The notes under the pieces were generated by a model that worked only from the letters and a program-made list of their open reading frames with translations, made no database searches and was not told the origin of the DNA. This document shows positions 6,279 to 8,516 of a DNA stretch of 8,516 nucleotides, in pieces. The stretch's first letter is position 1; the number at the start of each line of letters is the position of its first letter. Source of the DNA: JBEINZ01 sp040377825 (GTDB taxonomy: Bacteria > Pseudomonadota > Alphaproteobacteria > Rhizobiales > Ancalomicrobiaceae); NCBI GenBank assembly GCA_040377825.1, contig JBEINZ010000138.1, forward strand, positions 1-8,516. The letters are read 5' to 3'. Both the position numbers and the translations under genes were made by a program.

Positions 6279-7529
6279 GTGCGGTTTTCGGTCGCAAGCC
6301 TGATCAAGAACGCGTTCTCGGCTCAGAAGGACTGGCCGGAGCAATGGCGCTCGCCCGAGCCGAAGCCGGCCTACGACGTTGTGATTATAGGTGCCGGTGG
6401 GCACGGCCTCGCCACTGCCTACTACTTGGCGGCCGAACACGGCGTGACCAATGTCGCGGTGATCGAAAAGGGCTGGCTGGGCGGCGGCAATACCGGCCGG
6501 AACACCACGATCATCCGCTCGAACTATCTTTGGGAGGAAAGCGCGGCGCTCTACGACCATGCGCTCGATCTTTGGCAGGATCTCTCGCAGGTGCTGAATT
6601 ACAACGTCATGTACTCCGCACGCGGCGTCATGATGCTGGCGCATTCCGTTCATGACGCGCAGGTCGCCAAGCGCCACGTTCATGCCAACCGCCTCGCGGG
6701 CATTGACAATGAATGGCTCACGCCCGAGGAGGCGAAGGCCTTTTGCCCGCCGCTCAACATTTCGAAGTCGATCCGCTATCCGGTAACCGGCGCGGCGTTG
6801 CAGCGAAAAGGCGGCGTTGCCCGCCATGATGCGGTTGCCTGGGGCTACGCGCGGGCGGCGTCCGCCTTCGGTGTCGACATCATCCAGAATTGCGAAGTGA
6901 CGGCGATCCGACGCGGCGTTGACGGCGCGGTGACTGGCGTCGAAACGTCGAAAGGCGTGATCGCGGCAAAGAAGATCGGCGTGGTCGCCGCTGGGCATAC
7001 GTCGGTCATCATGGGCATGGCGGGCGTGCGGATGCCTTTGGAAAGCTATCCGCTGCAAGCGCTGGTGTCCGAGCCGCTGAAGCCGATCTTCCCATGTGTC
7101 GTCATGTCGAACACAATTCACGCCTACATCTCGCAGTCGGACAAGGGCGACCTGGTGATCGGGGCGGGGACCGACCAATATGTCTCTTATTCGCAAACTG
7201 GCGGCCTGCACATCACGACGCACACGCTCGACGCCATATGTGAGCTTTTTCCGGAGTTCCGGAGGGTTCGCATGCTTCGCAATTGGGGCGGCATCGTCGA
7301 TGTCACGCCGGACCGATCGCCGATCCTTGCCAAAACGCCTGTGCCGGGGCTCTTCGTGAACTGCGGCTGGGGTACCGGCGGGTTCAAGGCCACGCCGGGG
7401 TCGGGCCATGTCTTCGCGCACACGATCGCTAAAGGCGAGCCGCACCCGATCGCCGCGCCCTTCACGCTCGAACGCTTCCGCAACGGCCGCCTCATCGATG
7501 AAGCGGCCGCGGCCGCCGTCGCCCATTGA
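6279..7529 (+). CDS. soxB: Sarcosine oxidase beta subunit (or homologous N-methylglutamate dehydrogenase subunit)
   Basis: Large flavin subunit of the cytoplasmic heterotetrameric amine oxidoreductase that oxidatively demethylates sarcosine to glycine, passing the one-carbon unit to tetrahydrofolate in the complex. It has 416 residues, close to the ~417 usual in proteobacteria. A Rossmann motif VVIIGAGGHGLATAYYL has glycines at 38, 40 and 43 for FAD. GWLGGGNTGRNTTIIRSNY (65-83) is a hallmark of the family. H183 in KGGVARHDAVAWG is the candidate covalent FMN histidine by position relative to the corynebacterial enzyme (about 173 there, with a ~10-residue shorter N-terminus). The C-terminal NWGGIVDVTPDRSPI and GWGTGGFKATPGSG complete the DAO fold. 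GTG 6279 is chosen from its SD and length. soxD begins 28 bases downstream. Base use looks more GC-rich at third positions than in the left-hand genes. Confidence 0.92.
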   Translation: MRFSVASLIKNAFSAQKDWPEQWRSPEPKPAYDVVIIGAGGHGLATAYYLAAEHGVTNVAVIEKGWLGGGNTGRNTTIIRSNYLWEESAALYDHALDLWQDLSQVLNYNVMYSARGVMMLAHSVHDAQVAKRHVHANRLAGIDNEWLTPEEAKAFCPPLNISKSIRYPVTGAALQRKGGVARHDAVAWGYARAASAFGVDIIQNCEVTAIRRGVDGAVTGVETSKGVIAAKKIGVVAAGHTSVIMGMAGVRMPLESYPLQALVSEPLKPIFPCVVMSNTIHAYISQSDKGDLVIGAGTDQYVSYSQTGGLHITTHTLDAICELFPEFRRVRMLRNWGGIVDVTPDRSPILAKTPVPGLFVNCGWGTGGFKATPGSGHVFAHTIAKGEPHPIAAPFTLERFRNGRLIDEAAAAAVAH

Positions 7530-7557
7530 ACGCCTCAACCCACCGGGATCCGAACCG

Positions 7558-7866
7558 ATGCTGCTGATCCGTTGCCCCCATTGCGGGGAGAGGCCCGAGA
7601 TCGAGTTCCGCAACATGGGCGAAGCACATATCGCCCGGCCGACGCCGAGCGCGAGCGACGAGGACATGGCCGCTTTTCTCTATTTGCGCTCCAATCCGAA
7701 GGGGCTGATCGCGGAGCGTTGGCGCCATGTCCACGGCTGCGCGCGCTTTTTCAACGCGGTTCGGCACACCGTCAGTGACGTCTTCGTCATGACTTACCCG
7801 ATCGGCGCGCCGCGTCCCGATCTCGCCGCGCCGAGCCGCGAACTCCCGATGGGGGCCGCGCCATGA
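7558..7866 (+). CDS. soxD: Sarcosine oxidase delta subunit, zinc-binding
   Basis: Small structural subunit of the same heterotetramer, 102 residues, the family's usual size. It begins MLLIRCPHCGERPEIEF, with C6 and C9 as the first half of a zinc site. RWRHVHGC at 54-61 gives H57 and C61 in the H-x3-C spacing that completes the site in characterised enzymes. Conserved EHWFH/AGCR..F-type surroundings are recognisable as WRHVHGCARFFNAVRHT. The start is ATG 7558, with a weak GGGA nine bases upstream; the open frame reaching back into soxB is ignored because it adds no family sequence. Its TGA overlaps the soxA ATG (ATGA at 7863-7866), indicating translational coupling and a shared operon. Confidence 0.93.
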   Translation: MLLIRCPHCGERPEIEFRNMGEAHIARPTPSASDEDMAAFLYLRSNPKGLIAERWRHVHGCARFFNAVRHTVSDVFVMTYPIGAPRPDLAAPSRELPMGAAP

Positions 7867-8516
7867 GCCAGCCGCATCGCACGCCCGACGGCGGTCGAAT
7901 CCGGCGCGCCAAGCCGGTCACCTTCCGCTTCGACGACAGGCCCTATGGCGGCTTCGAGGGCGATACGCTCGCCTCGGCGCTGCTTGCCAACGGCGTCCAC
8001 CTCGTCGGCCGTTCCTTCAAGTATCATCGACCGCGCGGCATTCTGACCGCCGGCGCCGAAGAGCCGAACGCGCTCATTACGGTCGCCCGCGACCGCGCCA
8101 GGACAACGCCGAACCTGCGCGCCACGCAGGTCGAGCTTTACGAGGATCTGCGCGCGGAAAGTCAAAACCGCTGGCCGTCGCTCGATTTCGACGTCGGCGA
8201 GGTCAACAACCTGCTTTCGCCGCTGTTTGCCTCCGGCTTCTACTATAAAACCTTCATGTGGCCGCGCTCGTTTTGGAAGAGCATCTACGAGCCCTCGATC
8301 CGCGCCGCGGCCGGCCTCGGTCGCGCGCCCGAATTGCCCGATCCGGATCGCTACGCCAACCGCTTCGCCCATGCCGACGTGCTCGTTATTGGTGGCGGTC
8401 CCGCAGGGCTCGCGGCCGCGGTCGCCGCGATGGAGGCGGGCGCGCGCGTCATGATTGTCGACGAGCAGACCGAACTCGGCGGTTCGCTGCTATCGGAGAG
8501 CGAGGCGTCGATCGAG
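7863..8516 (+). CDS. soxA: Sarcosine oxidase alpha subunit, N-terminal part (cut by window end)
   Basis: The first 218 residues of the largest subunit, normally around 1000 residues; the window ends inside it and no stop is reached. It has the N-terminal ferredoxin-like fold segment seen in this family, with GFEGDTLASALLANGVHLVGRSFKYHRPRGI at 30-60; no cysteine occurs anywhere in the 218 residues, so this domain cannot hold the 2Fe-2S cluster its fold relatives carry. A dinucleotide-binding motif follows, VLVIGGGPAGLAAAVAAMEAG, with glycines at 177, 179 and 182, expected to bind NAD+ or FAD. GGGGG at 7851-7855 inside the soxD end, seven bases before the ATG, can serve as SD. The C-terminal folate-binding half and the next gene, presumably soxG, are outside the window. 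Confidence 0.92.
   Translation, partial: MSQPHRTPDGGRIRRAKPVTFRFDDRPYGGFEGDTLASALLANGVHLVGRSFKYHRPRGILTAGAEEPNALITVARDRARTTPNLRATQVELYEDLRAESQNRWPSLDFDVGEVNNLLSPLFASGFYYKTFMWPRSFWKSIYEPSIRAAAGLGRAPELPDPDRYANRFAHADVLVIGGGPAGLAAAVAAMEAGARVMIVDEQTELGGSLLSESEASIE

Noticed and set aside
6213..7667. A 484-codon open frame on the minus strand opposite soxB and soxD.
   Set aside because: It is antisense to two strongly recognised genes. Its translation is Arg/His/Asp-rich without any family motif, the usual mirror of GC-rich coding sequence.
7794..8372. A 192-codon minus-strand open frame opposite the soxD end and soxA start.
   Set aside because: It is the mirror frame of soxA, whose protein is clearly recognisable; no domain or ribosome binding site supports it.

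Overview
The window reads as an ordinary chromosomal stretch of a GC-rich alphaproteobacterium, most likely Hyphomicrobiales (Rhizobiales). I base this on the form of the NAD kinase, a DUF2336 protein beginning with the MV..QF.RW signature I associate with this order, and the alphaproteobacterial soxB-soxD-soxA order. The genus cannot be fixed from the sequence alone. No mobile element, tRNA, rRNA or CRISPR array was seen.

Layout. Left block, + strand: a signal-peptide-less lytic-transglycosylase-like protein (38-1549) and a DUF2336 helical-repeat protein (1688-2884). Middle block, - strand, read from right to left: a class II cytochrome c of the c'/c556 family (5924-5475), a membrane-anchored or exported diheme cytochrome c (5380-4478), an NAD kinase (4367-3585) and an Hpt phosphotransfer protein (3478-2927). 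The gaps between these four are about 94, 110 and 106 bases. The Hpt gene converges on the DUF2336 gene with only 42 bases between stop codons. Right block, + strand: a sarcosine-oxidase-type heterotetrameric amine oxidoreductase operon, soxB (6279-7529), soxD (7558-7866) and soxA (7863 to the window end, incomplete). The expected soxG would lie beyond the window.

The 354-base divergent region (5925-6278) between the cytochrome genes and soxB holds no convincing gene. It is unusually rich in short perfect inverted and direct repeats. These include a 14-base TTG-N8-CAA palindrome of the Crp/Fnr (FNR/NnrR) type about 58 bases upstream of the cytochrome c'/c556 start, a 17-base perfect inverted repeat with an extra half copy, and two overlapping hairpins that exclude each other about 100 bases before soxB.

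How the genes may work together. SoxBDA(G) demethylates sarcosine (or, for the homologous enzyme, N-methylglutamate), giving formaldehyde or methylene-tetrahydrofolate. The two cytochromes c probably form a periplasmic electron-transfer pair. NAD kinase supplies NADP. The Hpt protein is an intermediate of an unidentified phosphorelay. Nothing here is clearly a new biological system; the most interesting material is the regulatory architecture of the divergent region and the heme-ligand question in the class II cytochrome. Several starts given here are internal to longer open frames and were chosen from ribosome binding sites and family length.
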